Of a stretch of 64,000 nt of DNA, positions 17,783 to 25,975 are shown in pieces; position 1 is the first letter of the stretch; each line of letters starts with the position of its first letter. The notes beneath the pieces were generated by a model, which searched no databases, was not told the origin of the DNA, and saw only the letters and a list, made by a program, of their open reading frames with translations. Both the position numbers and the translations under genes were made by a program. The stretch spans positions 1,617,001 to 1,681,000 of the forward strand of contig NZ_JNIQ01000001.1 in the NCBI RefSeq assembly GCF_000702585.1, written 5' to 3'. Source of the DNA: Exiguobacterium aurantiacum DSM 6208. GTDB lineage: Bacteria; Bacillota; Bacilli; Exiguobacteriales; Exiguobacteriaceae.

Positions 17783-17800
17783 ATGTGAATTTTGTCACAA
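17783..17800 (+). promoter_or_regulatory. Rex operator (upstream site) of ldh
   Basis: ATGTGAA and GTCACAA, separated by 4 bases, match the Rex consensus TTGTGAA-N4-TTCACAA at 12 of 14 positions. Rex releases DNA when NADH rises, so fermentation genes are induced. Confidence 0.7.
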
Positions 17801-17811
17801 TATCGCCAAAG

Positions 17812-17825
17812 TGAAAACGGTTTCT
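17812..17825 (+). promoter_or_regulatory. cre (CcpA site) between the two Rex sites of ldh
   Basis: TGAAAACGGTTTCT matches the consensus TGWAARCGYTWNCW at 13 of 14 positions. The site lies upstream of the ldh -10 box, a position compatible with activation or with interplay with Rex. Confidence 0.6.
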
Positions 17826-17839
17826 ATTGTAGTGAGTGT

Positions 17840-17858
17840 TTGTGAATGATGTTACAAT
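17840..17858 (+). promoter_or_regulatory. Rex operator overlapping the extended -10 of ldh
   Basis: TTGTGAA, 4 bases, GTTACAA matches the Rex consensus at 12 of 14 positions. The right half overlaps the extended -10 TGTTACAAT (17850-17858), so bound Rex would block the polymerase directly. Confidence 0.72.
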
Positions 17859-17918
17859 CTTTATGTAACAGATAAAACTAAAACATGAAACAGATTGTTC
17901 GAAGGGTGGAGAATCAAC

Positions 17919-18875
17919 ATGGAAACATTAAATCATGCAAAAGTAACTCGCGTCGCGCTCGTAGGTGCCGGTGCAGTCGGTGCCAGCTTCGCATATCAAT
18001 TAACGACAGCTAGCCTCTGTGAGGAACTCGTCATCATCGATATCAATAAAGCGAAGGCTGAAGGGGAAGCGATGGACTTGAATCACGGCGTATCGTTCGC
18101 CTCATCACCGATGCGTGTGTGGGCTGGGGACTACACGGACTGTGGCGCTGCTGACATCGTCGTCATCACAGCTGGGGCTCCGCAAAAGCCGGGCGAGACA
18201 CGTCTTGACCTGGTCGAGAAGAACGCGAAGATCATGAAATCGATGATCGCGGACATTATGGGATCAGGATTTGATGGGATCATCATCATCGCATCAAACC
18301 CGGTCGACATCATGACCCACTTGGCATGGAAATACTCAGGTCTTCCGAAACACCGTGTCTTCGGTTCAGGGACGGTGCTCGATACGTCACGTCTTCGTTA
18401 CATGCTCGGTGACTATTTCAATGTCGATCCACGCAACTGCCACGCCTATATCATGGGGGAGCACGGAGATACAGAATTCGCAGCTTGGAGCAACGCCCGG
18501 ATTTACGGGAAGTCGGTCGAACAGTTGCTTGAAGAGAACGACGACTATTCGTGGGAAGACCTCGAAGACATTTACGTCAACGTCCGCGACGCGGCGTACC
18601 ATATTATCGAGCGCAAAGGAGCGACGTACTATGCGATCGGTCTCGGACTTCTCCGTCTCGTGAAGGCGGTACTCCGTAACGAGAACACGCTCTTGACAGT
18701 CGGCGCTCACTTGGACGGCGAGTACGGCTTGAACGACATCCACATCGGGGTTCCGGCCATCATCAACCGTCAAGGGGTTCGTCAAGTCGTCGAGATCGAG
18801 TTGTCTGAAGAAGAGAAGCAGAAGATGCATCATTCGGCAGACGTCTTGATGAAAACGATGGAGCCAGTTTTATAA
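17919..18875 (+). CDS. ldh: L-lactate dehydrogenase
   Basis: A 318-residue NAD-dependent enzyme that reduces pyruvate to L-lactate and regenerates NAD+ in fermentation. The Rossmann motif GAGAVGAS lies near residue 17, the substrate Arg region is [10 protein letters not shown], and the catalytic His is His182 in GEHGD. The ATG at 17919 is chosen over an in-frame TTG 24 bases upstream because AGGGTGGAG lies 8 bases before it. Two Rex operators and a cre precede the gene, so it responds to NADH and carbon status. A terminator follows. Confidence 0.96.
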   Translation: METLNHAKVTRVALVGAGAVGASFAYQLTTASLCEELVIIDINKAKAEGEAMDLNHGVSFASSPMRVWAGDYTDCGAADIVVITAGAPQKPGETRLDLVEKNAKIMKSMIADIMGSGFDGIIIIASNPVDIMTHLAWKYSGLPKHRVFGSGTVLDTSRLRYMLGDYFNVDPRNCHAYIMGEHGDTEFAAWSNARIYGKSVEQLLEENDDYSWEDLEDIYVNVRDAAYHIIERKGATYYAIGLGLLRLVKAVLRNENTLLTVGAHLDGEYGLNDIHIGVPAIINRQGVRQVVEIELSEEEKQKMHHSADVLMKTMEPVL

Positions 18876-18884
18876 ATAGCACGT

Positions 18885-18918
18885 ACCGCGGGAGGCGTTT
18901 GGCTGACCGCGGTTTTTT
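18885..18918 (+). terminator. terminator of ldh
   Basis: ACCGCGG (18885-18891) pairs with CCGCGGT (18907-18913), followed by a T run. Confidence 0.75.
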
Positions 18919-19000
18919 GTCGTGGCATATGTTGCGCACGTCCTTCTTTGTCGTACGGGAGGAATTGGATTACAATTATAGATGAAGGGAGGGGATTCAA

Positions 19001-20050
19001 ATGGCGAACTCGTTTTGGGAAGATATTTATCATGCGATCGAGGCAGGGGGACGAGTCGAAGGGATCCTCGAGCCGTCACGTGCACTGTTGTTGTTCGACA
19101 CGAAAGCTGGCGATGTCTATCACTTGTACATAAGAACAGATAAAGCGTGGGCCAACCATGTCGCCATGGACATCGAGGCGGTCATGAATTCGTTTCGTCT
19201 CGCGCGTCTTGGGAGAGAAAAGCTTCGCGTCCACGTTTATGGTGAGCCGCTCGTCGATGAGGAACGGCTGCAGACGCTGACATTCTCCATCTCGGCAAAA
19301 GTGACGCTCGAACGGCACTTCGCCACGGAAGACGGGTCCGAACGTTATCGTCCTCTCGCCTTGGCGCTCGACAAAGAGCGAAAAGCCGAGTTGAAGCGAC
19401 GTTTCGCTTTTGGAAAACCGCAAGCCGTCTATTTTTTCATGTTCGCGACGTTCCTTGTCATGTGGCTCGCTGAATCGATCGGTTCCACGCTCGATCCGGA
19501 GACGCTCATCCGGTTCGGGGCGAAAGTCAACCCACTCATCGATGAAGGTGAATGGTGGCGGCTTATCACCCCGATGTTTCTCCATATCGGCTGGTTTCAC
19601 TTTTCCATCAATATGTTCGCGCTCTGGTCACTTGGCCCGCTCGTGGAACGAATGTACGGCTCGCCGCGCTTCGTGATGATTTACCTGCTCGCTGGGTTGA
19701 TCGCCTCGACAGCCTCGTACGCGCTCAGTGACGCCATCTCGGCTGGCGCGTCAGGAGCGTTGTTCGGCCTCGTCGGAGCGTTGCTTTATTTCGGACTGCG
19801 GGACCGGTCTCTTTTCATGAAGACGCTCGGCCCACCGCTGTTTATTATGTTAGGATTAAACGTAGGACTCGCCTTCGTCCTCGGTGCGAGCTTGGACCAT
19901 TCTGCTCATGCCGGAGGTCTGGTCGGTGGGTTTTTGATGGCCGGTGCGGTCGGGTTACCGGATGAACACAAACAAGTGCGCCGGGTGGGCTTTACGTTTG
20001 CCGCCATCTTGCTTGCACTAGCCTTTTACGCATACGGCTACTATCGATGA
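19001..20050 (+). CDS. gluP: rhomboid family intramembrane serine protease
   Basis: A 349-residue GluP/YqgP-type rhomboid. A cytoplasmic N-terminal domain of about 145 residues precedes seven membrane helices. The catalytic Ser is in GASGALFG and the catalytic His is in HSAHAGGL. The motif HIGWFHFSINMFAL contains the conserved His and Asn of the oxyanion region. It cleaves membrane protein substrates within the bilayer. A GGGAGGGG site precedes the ATG. Position before yqgQ and glcK matches B. subtilis, where the product is linked to cell division and magnesium transporter turnover. Confidence 0.93.
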   Translation: MANSFWEDIYHAIEAGGRVEGILEPSRALLLFDTKAGDVYHLYIRTDKAWANHVAMDIEAVMNSFRLARLGREKLRVHVYGEPLVDEERLQTLTFSISAKVTLERHFATEDGSERYRPLALALDKERKAELKRRFAFGKPQAVYFFMFATFLVMWLAESIGSTLDPETLIRFGAKVNPLIDEGEWWRLITPMFLHIGWFHFSINMFALWSLGPLVERMYGSPRFVMIYLLAGLIASTASYALSDAISAGASGALFGLVGALLYFGLRDRSLFMKTLGPPLFIMLGLNVGLAFVLGASLDHSAHAGGLVGGFLMAGAVGLPDEHKQVRRVGFTFAAILLALAFYAYGYYR

Positions 20051-20065
20051 CAAAGGGGTAATTAC

Positions 20066-21088
20066 ATGATTGATACGTTGAAACAATTAGTCGCCATACC
20101 GAGTCCTTCAGGGATGACGGACGAAGCGATCGGTTTTGTCGAGGAACAGCTATCGACACTCGGCGTCGAGACGAAACGGTTGCATAAAGGAGCGCTCCTT
20201 GCGACGTTCCCGGGACGCGTCGGACCTGCTCGTTTGTTGACGGCGCACGTCGACACGCTTGGGGCGATGGTGAAAGACATCTTGCCGAGCGGACGGCTCC
20301 GTCTTTCCCAAGTCGGAGGATACGCTTGGACGGCGATCGAAGGAGAGAACTGTCTCGTTCATCGGGAGACCGGTGAGCCGATCGATGGGACGATCTTGTT
20401 GCACCAATCGAGCGTTCACGTCTATAAAGACACGAACAGCGCCGAACGGTCGGCGTCGACGATTGAAGTACGTCTCGATGCCAAGGTCCATAGTGCAGAA
20501 GACGTGAGAGGCATCGGGATCGAAGTGGGAGACTTCGTCTCGTTCGACCCGCGCTTCAAACAGACGGACACCGGTTATATTAAGTCACGGCACCTTGATG
20601 ACAAGGCTTCGGTCGCCATTTTATTGGACTTGGCCCGGGAGTTAGTGTCAAAAGAATTACCGCACCCCGTCCATTATTTGATTTCGAACTATGAAGAGGT
20701 CGGTTTCGGCGGCAACGCCGGCATTCCGGATGATGTCGTCGAATACGTTGCCGTCGATATGGGCGCGCTCGGAGACGGCCAACATTCGGACGAGTACACG
20801 GTGTCGATTTGTGCGAAAGACTCGTCAGGTCCGTATGATTTGAAACTGCGCCGTCAATTTACGGCGCTATGCCGGAAACATGATATCGCATTTAAAGTCG
20901 ATCTTTATCCTTACTATGGCTCTGACGCCTCGGCGGCGATCCGGGCAGGCTACGATGTCCGACATGCGCTCGTTGGTCCAGGCATCGAGTCGAGTCACAG
21001 CTACGAGCGGACGCACGTTTCGTCGCTCGAGGCGACGCGTGCGCTTCTTTACCGCTACGTTTTGACGGATATGGAGGGACGGACGTGA
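20066..21088 (+). CDS. M42 family metallopeptidase
   Basis: A 340-residue aminopeptidase of the M42 family, which forms large cytosolic dodecamers with two metals per active site. Visible features are the His/Asp metal loop TAHVDTLG, DDKAS with the bridging Asp, EEVGFGG with the catalytic Glu pair, and SSHSYERTH with the last His ligand. It should trim N-terminal residues from peptides. It overlaps the following small gene yqgQ by 4 bases and lies 15 bases after gluP, so all three likely form one operon. Confidence 0.92.
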   Translation: MIDTLKQLVAIPSPSGMTDEAIGFVEEQLSTLGVETKRLHKGALLATFPGRVGPARLLTAHVDTLGAMVKDILPSGRLRLSQVGGYAWTAIEGENCLVHRETGEPIDGTILLHQSSVHVYKDTNSAERSASTIEVRLDAKVHSAEDVRGIGIEVGDFVSFDPRFKQTDTGYIKSRHLDDKASVAILLDLARELVSKELPHPVHYLISNYEEVGFGGNAGIPDDVVEYVAVDMGALGDGQHSDEYTVSICAKDSSGPYDLKLRRQFTALCRKHDIAFKVDLYPYYGSDASAAIRAGYDVRHALVGPGIESSHSYERTHVSSLEATRALLYRYVLTDMEGRT

Positions 21089-21279
21089 AAAACTTTTATG
21101 ATGTTCAACAGTTTTTGAAATCGTTCGGGACCATCATCTATATCGGGGAGCGGGACGCCGAAATCGGTCTGATGATGATGGAGCTCGATGAACTGCACGC
21201 TGGCGGGATGATCGAACAACGTGAATATGACACGGCGAAGATCATCTTGACACACGAATTAAAAAATTCAATAGATTGA
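21085..21279 (+). CDS. yqgQ: YqgQ family small protein (DUF910)
   Basis: A 64-residue helical protein of unknown function, conserved next to glcK in Bacillales. It is rich in Asp, Glu and Met, with a FGTIIYIGERDAEI core. Structures from the family show a three-helix bundle. The GTG start overlaps the stop of the M42 peptidase gene (GTGA), which indicates translational coupling. A perfect 14-base-pair hairpin follows. Confidence 0.88.
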   Translation: MKNFYDVQQFLKSFGTIIYIGERDAEIGLMMMELDELHAGGMIEQREYDTAKIILTHELKNSID

Positions 21280-21285
21280 CAGAAA

Positions 21286-21317
21286 AACCCCTTGTGCAAC
21301 TGTTTGCACAAGGGGTT
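21286..21317. terminator. perfect hairpin between yqgQ and glcK, T run on the minus side
   Basis: AACCCCTTGTGCAA (21286-21299) pairs perfectly with 21304-21317 around a CTGT loop. The plus strand has no T run after it, but an A run precedes it. As an intrinsic terminator it would work better for minus-strand transcription. For the plus strand it may protect an mRNA end. Confidence 0.55.
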
Positions 21318-21318
21318 G

Positions 21319-21352
21319 AATAGTGTAAACTATTGGATGAAAGCGATTTAAT
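21319..21352 (+). promoter_or_regulatory. possible glcK promoter overlapping a small palindrome
   Basis: AATAGT-GTAA-ACTATT (21319-21334) is a perfect inverted repeat. A weak -35 (TGTAAA, 21324) and -10 (TTTAAT, 21347) are 17 bases apart, so the palindrome would cover the -35. Confidence 0.35.
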
Positions 21353-21372
21353 TGAGATGAGGAGTGGACTAG

Positions 21373-22335
21373 ATGAAGTGGTTATTAGGGATCGACATCG
21401 GAGGAACGACGGTGAAAATGGCCGTCCTCGATATGAACGGTATCATTTCTGACAAATGGGAGGTCAAGACGGACATTCGTGACAACGGGGTACATATTCC
21501 GACGGATATCGCAGCTTCCTTTAATGCCTATCTCGCGAAATCGGGCAAGGCGAAAGAAGATTTCGCCGGCGCTGGAATCGGTGCTCCGGGATTCATCAAT
21601 TTCTCGGAAGGTGTCGTCGAGTACTCGCCGAACATCGGATGGAAAAACTTTGCGCTCGTCAGTGAGTTCGAGAAAGCGGTCGGATTACCGGCCGTGCTAG
21701 AGAATGACGCGAACGCGGCCGCGCTCGGCGAGATGTGGAAAGGCGCCGGCGAAGGCGCCTCGGAGTTGCTCGCCATCACGCTCGGCACCGGTGTCGGCGG
21801 CGGCGTCATCACGAACGGTAACATCGTTCACGGTGCCGCTGGGATGGCCGGAGAAATCGGTCATATCACGGTCGAGCGAGACGAGACGAAAGCGGTAAAA
21901 TGCGGTTGTGGCCGTACCGGGTGCATCGAGACGATCGCATCGGCGACGGGGGTCGCCCGTTTGGCGCTTCAAAAACGGAAAAACCGCACGACGTCGCTAA
22001 ACGAGTTGAAAGAAGTGACGGCTCGAGACGTCTTCGAAGCGTTTAAAGCGAACGATGAAGTGGCGACCGAGGTCGTCCGAGAGATGACAGAGTACTTGGG
22101 ACTCACGATTTCCAACATCGCCAACACGTTGAACCCGAAAATAATCGTCATCGGCGGCGGGGTGTCGAAGGCGCGTGAGGCGCTCCTTGAACCGCTCGAT
22201 GAACAGTTCAAACGATTCGCCCTCGAGCGCGTCTACGCTTCGACAACGTTCAAGATTGCTGAACTCGAGAACGATGCGGGTGTCATTGGGTGCGCGTGGC
22301 TCGCCCGCAAACACTTCTTGCCGACACGTGTTTAA
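21373..22335 (+). CDS. glcK: glucokinase, ROK family
   Basis: A 320-residue kinase that phosphorylates free glucose with ATP in the cytoplasm. The phosphate-binding loop GIDIGGTTVK is at the N-terminus, and the ROK signature with the zinc-binding cluster (CGCGRTGCIE) lies near residue 178. The catalytic Asp is in LENDANAA near residue 115. No DNA-binding domain is present, so it is an enzyme and not a ROK repressor. It probably handles glucose released from glucans by the amylases of this region. A terminator follows. Confidence 0.95.
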   Translation: MKWLLGIDIGGTTVKMAVLDMNGIISDKWEVKTDIRDNGVHIPTDIAASFNAYLAKSGKAKEDFAGAGIGAPGFINFSEGVVEYSPNIGWKNFALVSEFEKAVGLPAVLENDANAAALGEMWKGAGEGASELLAITLGTGVGGGVITNGNIVHGAAGMAGEIGHITVERDETKAVKCGCGRTGCIETIASATGVARLALQKRKNRTTSLNELKEVTARDVFEAFKANDEVATEVVREMTEYLGLTISNIANTLNPKIIVIGGGVSKAREALLEPLDEQFKRFALERVYASTTFKIAELENDAGVIGCAWLARKHFLPTRV

Positions 22336-22351
22336 TCAATTGCACGACCTG

Positions 22352-22384
22352 CACGCCTATGCTTCGAGCATAGGCGTGTTTTTT
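22352..22384 (+). terminator. terminator of glcK
   Basis: A perfect 12-base-pair stem (22352-22363 with 22367-22378), TCG loop, and T run. Confidence 0.88.
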
Positions 22385-22428
22385 GTATGGAAAGGGTATT
22401 GTTTAATGTAAATTTTGTAACCCCAGAG

Positions 22429-22457
22429 TTGATTTTTTGTTAAAAAAGGGGTAAGAT
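22429..22457 (+). promoter_or_regulatory. promoter of the LTA synthase gene
   Basis: TTGATT (22429-22434) and TAAGAT (22452-22457) are 17 bases apart. The transcript would have a leader of about 110 bases. Confidence 0.55.
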
Positions 22458-22575
22458 TTGAACTTGATACTGGACTAATACCGTTCGTGAAACATAGAAC
22501 ATACTTACCGCGGACGGAGTGAGAGCATGTCGGTTGACATCGCCGTAAAAACTGAAAAGAGGAGGAGACCGTCAG

Positions 22576-24492
22576 ATGAAGTCATCGCAACGCTTCTCGA
22601 AGCTAACAATGAGGCTGAATGAAACGGTCCGCGCTTCGTTTCAAGAATATCGTTTATTCTGGATATTTACTTTATTGCTTTGGACGAAGACGTACATCGT
22701 ATATCAATTTTTCTTTAATATCCCGATTGAAAACACCGCGCAAGCATTTATATTGTTAATCAGCCCGATCAGTTCGACACTTTTCTTATTCGCGTTTAGT
22801 TTCTTCTTTAAAGGCAGCAAGCAGAAATGGGTGCTCTATACGCTCTATGCGTTCGCCTCGTTCATCTTGTTCGCCGACGCCGTCTACTACCGTGAATTCA
22901 CCGACTACTTGACGATGCCGGTCATCTTGCAGCCGTCGAACATGGAGACGCTGTCGACATCGTTCACATCGCTCTTGGAATGGAAAGACTTGATCATCCT
23001 CGGAGATGTGATCGTCTTGCCGTTTGTCTTATGGAAAGTGAACACACGTCAAAACGCGGCGTCACACCGCCGTGCGCTCGTCACGTTCGTGACGGCCGTG
23101 GCCGTGTTCCTCTTCAACTTGTCGCTCGCTGAGACAGAACGCCCGGAGTTACTCACGCGCTCGTTCGACCGTGAGCTTCTCGTCAAAAACATCGGGACGT
23201 TCAACTTCCACGTGTATGACGCGATGCTCCAGACGAAGACGTCAGCCCAAAAGGCGATGGCGGACGGTTCCGAACTTGCCGAGATTGAGCAGTTCACCCG
23301 TCAAAACTATGCGGCCCCAAATCCGGAGCTGTTTGGGAAGTATAAGGGGAAAAACGTGATCGTCGTCTCGTTCGAGTCGGCACAAAACTTCACAAACCAT
23401 ATGAAAGCCGCTAACGGTGAGTACATCACACCGAACTTGAACAAGTTGATCGAAGAGTCACACTTCTGGCCGAACTATTATCATACAGTCGGCCAAGGGA
23501 AGACGTCGGATGCCGAGTTCGCGCTCGATAACTCGCTTTACGGACTTCCGCGAGGTGCTGTCTACTTCACGAACGCCGACAACGAATATCAGGCGCTTCC
23601 TGAATTGATCAAACAAGACAATTACTATTCGGCCGTGTTCCATGCGAACAATAAATCGTTCTGGAATCGCGACCATATGTACAAAAATGTCGGGGTGGAT
23701 GAGTTCTTCGACGAGAAGAGCTACGACCTTGGCAACCCAGAAGATATGACCGAGTGGGGACTGCTTGACGACAGTTTCTTTGAACAATCGATTCCGATGC
23801 TCGAAGAACTTCCGCAACCGTTCTACGCGAAATTCATCACGCTCACGAACCATTTCCCGTACACGATGCCGAGTGAAGAGTATGAGCTCGTACCGAAATT
23901 CGAAACGAACTCGACAACGCTCAACAACTTCCCACAAGCGCTCGCTTATCAAGACTATGCGCTCGGACTGTTCATCGATGAGTTGAAGGCGAACGGCATG
24001 TGGGATGACACGATTTTCGTCGTCTACGGTGACCATTACGGCATCTCGACGAACCATAACGCTGCGATGGCCGATCTTCTTGGAAAAGAAGAGTTGACAC
24101 CGTACGATGTGGCGAAGCTTCAACAAGTCCCGTTTGCGATTCACTTGCCTGGCCAAGAAAACGGACAGGTTCATGAAACGGTCGGCAGCCATGTCGATAT
24201 GAAACCGACGCTCTTGCACTTGCTCGGGATTGATACGTCCGATCTCGTTGGATTCGGCAACGACCTCTTCTCGGAAGAACGGAACAGCCGGGCCATCTTC
24301 CGTGACGGCACGGTCATCACCGACGAATACGTTTGGACCCAATCGATTTGCTATGATGCGGAGACGGGTGAAGCGGTTGAAGACGCCTCCCTCTGTGGAC
24401 CGATCAATGAAGAAGCAGAATCGATTCTGCAGATGAACGATGATTTGATTTATTCCGACCTGTTGCGTTTCAAAGAACAGTCGAACAACTGA
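22576..24492 (+). CDS. ltaS: lipoteichoic acid synthase family protein
   Basis: A 638-residue polyglycerolphosphate synthase. Five N-terminal membrane helices lie within residues 25-190, followed by an extracellular sulfatase-like domain. The catalytic Thr310 is in GQGKTSDAEF, a metal-site Glu is in VSFESAQNF, and HFPY and GDHYGI provide further ligands. It polymerises glycerol phosphate from phosphatidylglycerol on the outer face of the membrane. It corresponds by position to B. subtilis yqgS. AGAGGAGGAG lies before the ATG. Its terminator abuts an IS30 insertion. Confidence 0.93.
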   Translation: MKSSQRFSKLTMRLNETVRASFQEYRLFWIFTLLLWTKTYIVYQFFFNIPIENTAQAFILLISPISSTLFLFAFSFFFKGSKQKWVLYTLYAFASFILFADAVYYREFTDYLTMPVILQPSNMETLSTSFTSLLEWKDLIILGDVIVLPFVLWKVNTRQNAASHRRALVTFVTAVAVFLFNLSLAETERPELLTRSFDRELLVKNIGTFNFHVYDAMLQTKTSAQKAMADGSELAEIEQFTRQNYAAPNPELFGKYKGKNVIVVSFESAQNFTNHMKAANGEYITPNLNKLIEESHFWPNYYHTVGQGKTSDAEFALDNSLYGLPRGAVYFTNADNEYQALPELIKQDNYYSAVFHANNKSFWNRDHMYKNVGVDEFFDEKSYDLGNPEDMTEWGLLDDSFFEQSIPMLEELPQPFYAKFITLTNHFPYTMPSEEYELVPKFETNSTTLNNFPQALAYQDYALGLFIDELKANGMWDDTIFVVYGDHYGISTNHNAAMADLLGKEELTPYDVAKLQQVPFAIHLPGQENGQVHETVGSHVDMKPTLLHLLGIDTSDLVGFGNDLFSEERNSRAIFRDGTVITDEYVWTQSICYDAETGEAVEDASLCGPINEEAESILQMNDDLIYSDLLRFKEQSNN

Positions 24493-24496
24493 GTTT

Positions 24497-24532
24497 AAAA
24501 AAGGCGTCGCTTGAACGAGCGACGCCTTTTTT
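24497..24532. terminator. terminator of ltaS
   Basis: AAGGCGTCGCT (24501-24511) pairs with 24518-24528, flanked by A and T runs, so it can work in both directions. Confidence 0.88.
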
Positions 24533-24546
24533 GGTACGACGGTTTG

Positions 24547-25482
24547 TCAAATTAAGCGCAACACTTCATCCGTGAAGGCCTCGTGTGCGGTCCTCCAGCC
24601 CAGGCATTTGCGTGGGCGGCCGTTGATTTTGGCGAGTGCGTCCACGACCTCGCCTTGGCCGACCGTCGCAAAGTCCGATCCTTTCGGGAAGAACTCGCGC
24701 AGGAGGCCGTTGGCGTTCTCGTTGCTGCCGCGCTGCCACGACGAGTACGGGTCGGCGAAATACATCGGCACGCCGAGTGTCGCCCGGACGCGCTCGTGAC
24801 AGCTGAACTCCTTGCCCCGGTCCGTCGTCGCCGTCTTGAACGTGCCCGCTGGGAAGGCCGCGTGGACCGTGTGGATCGCCTCCTCCATCGAGGCCGCGCT
24901 GCGGTCGGTGATCGGCAGGGCGATGTAGAACCGGCTCTTTCGCTCGATGAACGTCGCGACGCACGCCCTCGACTTCCCACGCCCGGAGACGACGGTGTCG
25001 AGCTCCCAGTGGCCGAATGTCTCGCGTGTGCGCACCTCTCTCGGACGTTTGGCGATGGACAGACCGATGTTGAACCGACCACGTGTCTCTATCGGTTTCT
25101 GGCGCTTGCCCTTTTGGCGGAGCACGGTCACCGGTACGTCGATCAGCCCCGAATAGATCCAACGATAGATGGTCGAGAAGGCGATTTTCCCGTCGAAGAG
25201 ACGACCCACGATCTGTTCCGGGGACCAGGTCGCCCGCAGCTTCTCGATGATCGTCCGGCGCATCATGTCGTCGAGCTTCGTCTTGGCGCCGCAGTTTCGC
25301 TTCGCATTGGCGTAGCGCTCCTGTGCGCGTTCGGCCGTGTAGCCGGGGTTCCTTCTGATCTCCCGCGAGACGGTCGAGGGCTGTCGCCCGAGCCGTCTCG
25401 CGATGGACCGTACGGACATCCCGAGCTCCAGGTAGGTCTCTATTTTCACGCGTTCCGCTGTGGTAAGATGGGTATAGCTCAT
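24547..25482 (-). CDS. IS30 family transposase
   Basis: A 311-residue DDE transposase with all parts in place. N-terminal helix-turn-helix (residues about 1-45, with SIARRLGRQPSTVSREI) precedes an RNase H-like core from about residue 155. Catalytic acids are likely the Asp of GHWELDTV, the Asp of TTDRGKEF and the Glu of NENANGLL, which fits the DDE spacing of IS30. The reading frame is intact, so the element may be active. Its stop codon lies inside the left terminal repeat. The high GC gives long spurious frames on both strands here. Confidence 0.95.
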   Translation of the reverse strand: MSYTHLTTAERVKIETYLELGMSVRSIARRLGRQPSTVSREIRRNPGYTAERAQERYANAKRNCGAKTKLDDMMRRTIIEKLRATWSPEQIVGRLFDGKIAFSTIYRWIYSGLIDVPVTVLRQKGKRQKPIETRGRFNIGLSIAKRPREVRTRETFGHWELDTVVSGRGKSRACVATFIERKSRFYIALPITDRSAASMEEAIHTVHAAFPAGTFKTATTDRGKEFSCHERVRATLGVPMYFADPYSSWQRGSNENANGLLREFFPKGSDFATVGQGEVVDALAKINGRPRKCLGWRTAHEAFTDEVLRLI

Positions 25483-25586
25483 GTCGATTCCTCCGTGTGA
25501 ATGTGTGTTGTGGTGACTTCATTCTACACGAGGCCGTCGCTATGGGCTTTTTTTGCGTTCACGTTCAGGTGTTGCACTTAATTTTA
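24547..25586 (-). mobile_element. IS30-family insertion sequence, about 1.04 kb
   Basis: Imperfect terminal inverted repeats are visible. The left end (24547-24564) and the complement of the right end (25569-25586) agree at 16 of 18 positions around AAATTAAG and GCAACAC, and the TGTTGCACTT-type terminus is usual for IS30 relatives. One intact transposase gene fills the element. No target duplication was recognised. It sits between the ltaS terminator and the terminator of the small gene beyond, so it breaks no gene. Its GC content is clearly higher than that of the neighbours. Confidence 0.85.
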
Positions 25587-25602
25587 TAATTCATCGTACA
25601 AA

Positions 25603-25623
25603 AAAAAGACGGCCTCGGCCGTC
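25603..25623 (-). terminator. terminator of the DUF2759 gene (minus strand)
   Basis: GACGGCC (25608) and GGCCGTC (25617) pair, and on the minus strand a run of T follows. Confidence 0.75.
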
Positions 25624-25639
25624 CTTTTCAATGCGTGTG

Positions 25640-25819
25640 TTAGCTCGGGATTCCACCGTAAATCAATGTCGCGACGCCGAAAAATCCAAAGACGAGTACA
25701 GTAAGCGCGGCGAAGGCGAGTGGAAAGAATTGACGTTTCTTGAATGAACGGGCCATTCCCCAAATCGCCACAAGTGCGACGATAAGTGAGATCCATCCAA
25801 ACGGTTCGTACAAATGCAT
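25640..25819 (-). CDS. yqgW: DUF2759 small membrane protein (YqgW-like)
   Basis: A 59-residue protein with two hydrophobic segments (residues about 7-22 and 34-54) separated by a basic turn (RSFKKRQFF). Length and position, just before and divergent from yqgX, match the DUF2759 family protein YqgW of B. subtilis. Its function is not known. On the minus strand, AAGGGGGAACT lies about 6 bases before the ATG. A terminator follows, and the IS30 element starts just beyond it. Confidence 0.8.
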   Translation of the reverse strand: MHLYEPFGWISLIVALVAIWGMARSFKKRQFFPLAFAALTVLVFGFFGVATLIYGGIPS

Positions 25820-25975
25820 GACGAGTTCCCCCTTTATTATACGTCATGAAATTCATAAAAATTTCACTGAAATATCATTATTATTTTATCCGAAATAGGT
25901 GGCGCTGTCGAGCAAAGAAAGGCGTCGCTACAATTTTGCCACAATATCGATTAGAATGGGGGAGGAGGTGTTCAG

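Noticed and set aside
24566-25522. Two other open frames of over 300 codons inside the IS30 element, one on each strand
   Set aside because: They are shadows of the high-GC transposase gene; only 24547-25482 shows transposase motifs.
24541-25590. Target-site duplication around the IS30 element
   Set aside because: Flanking bases (left ...TTTG, right TAAT...) do not repeat convincingly; the exact ends may be off by a few bases.
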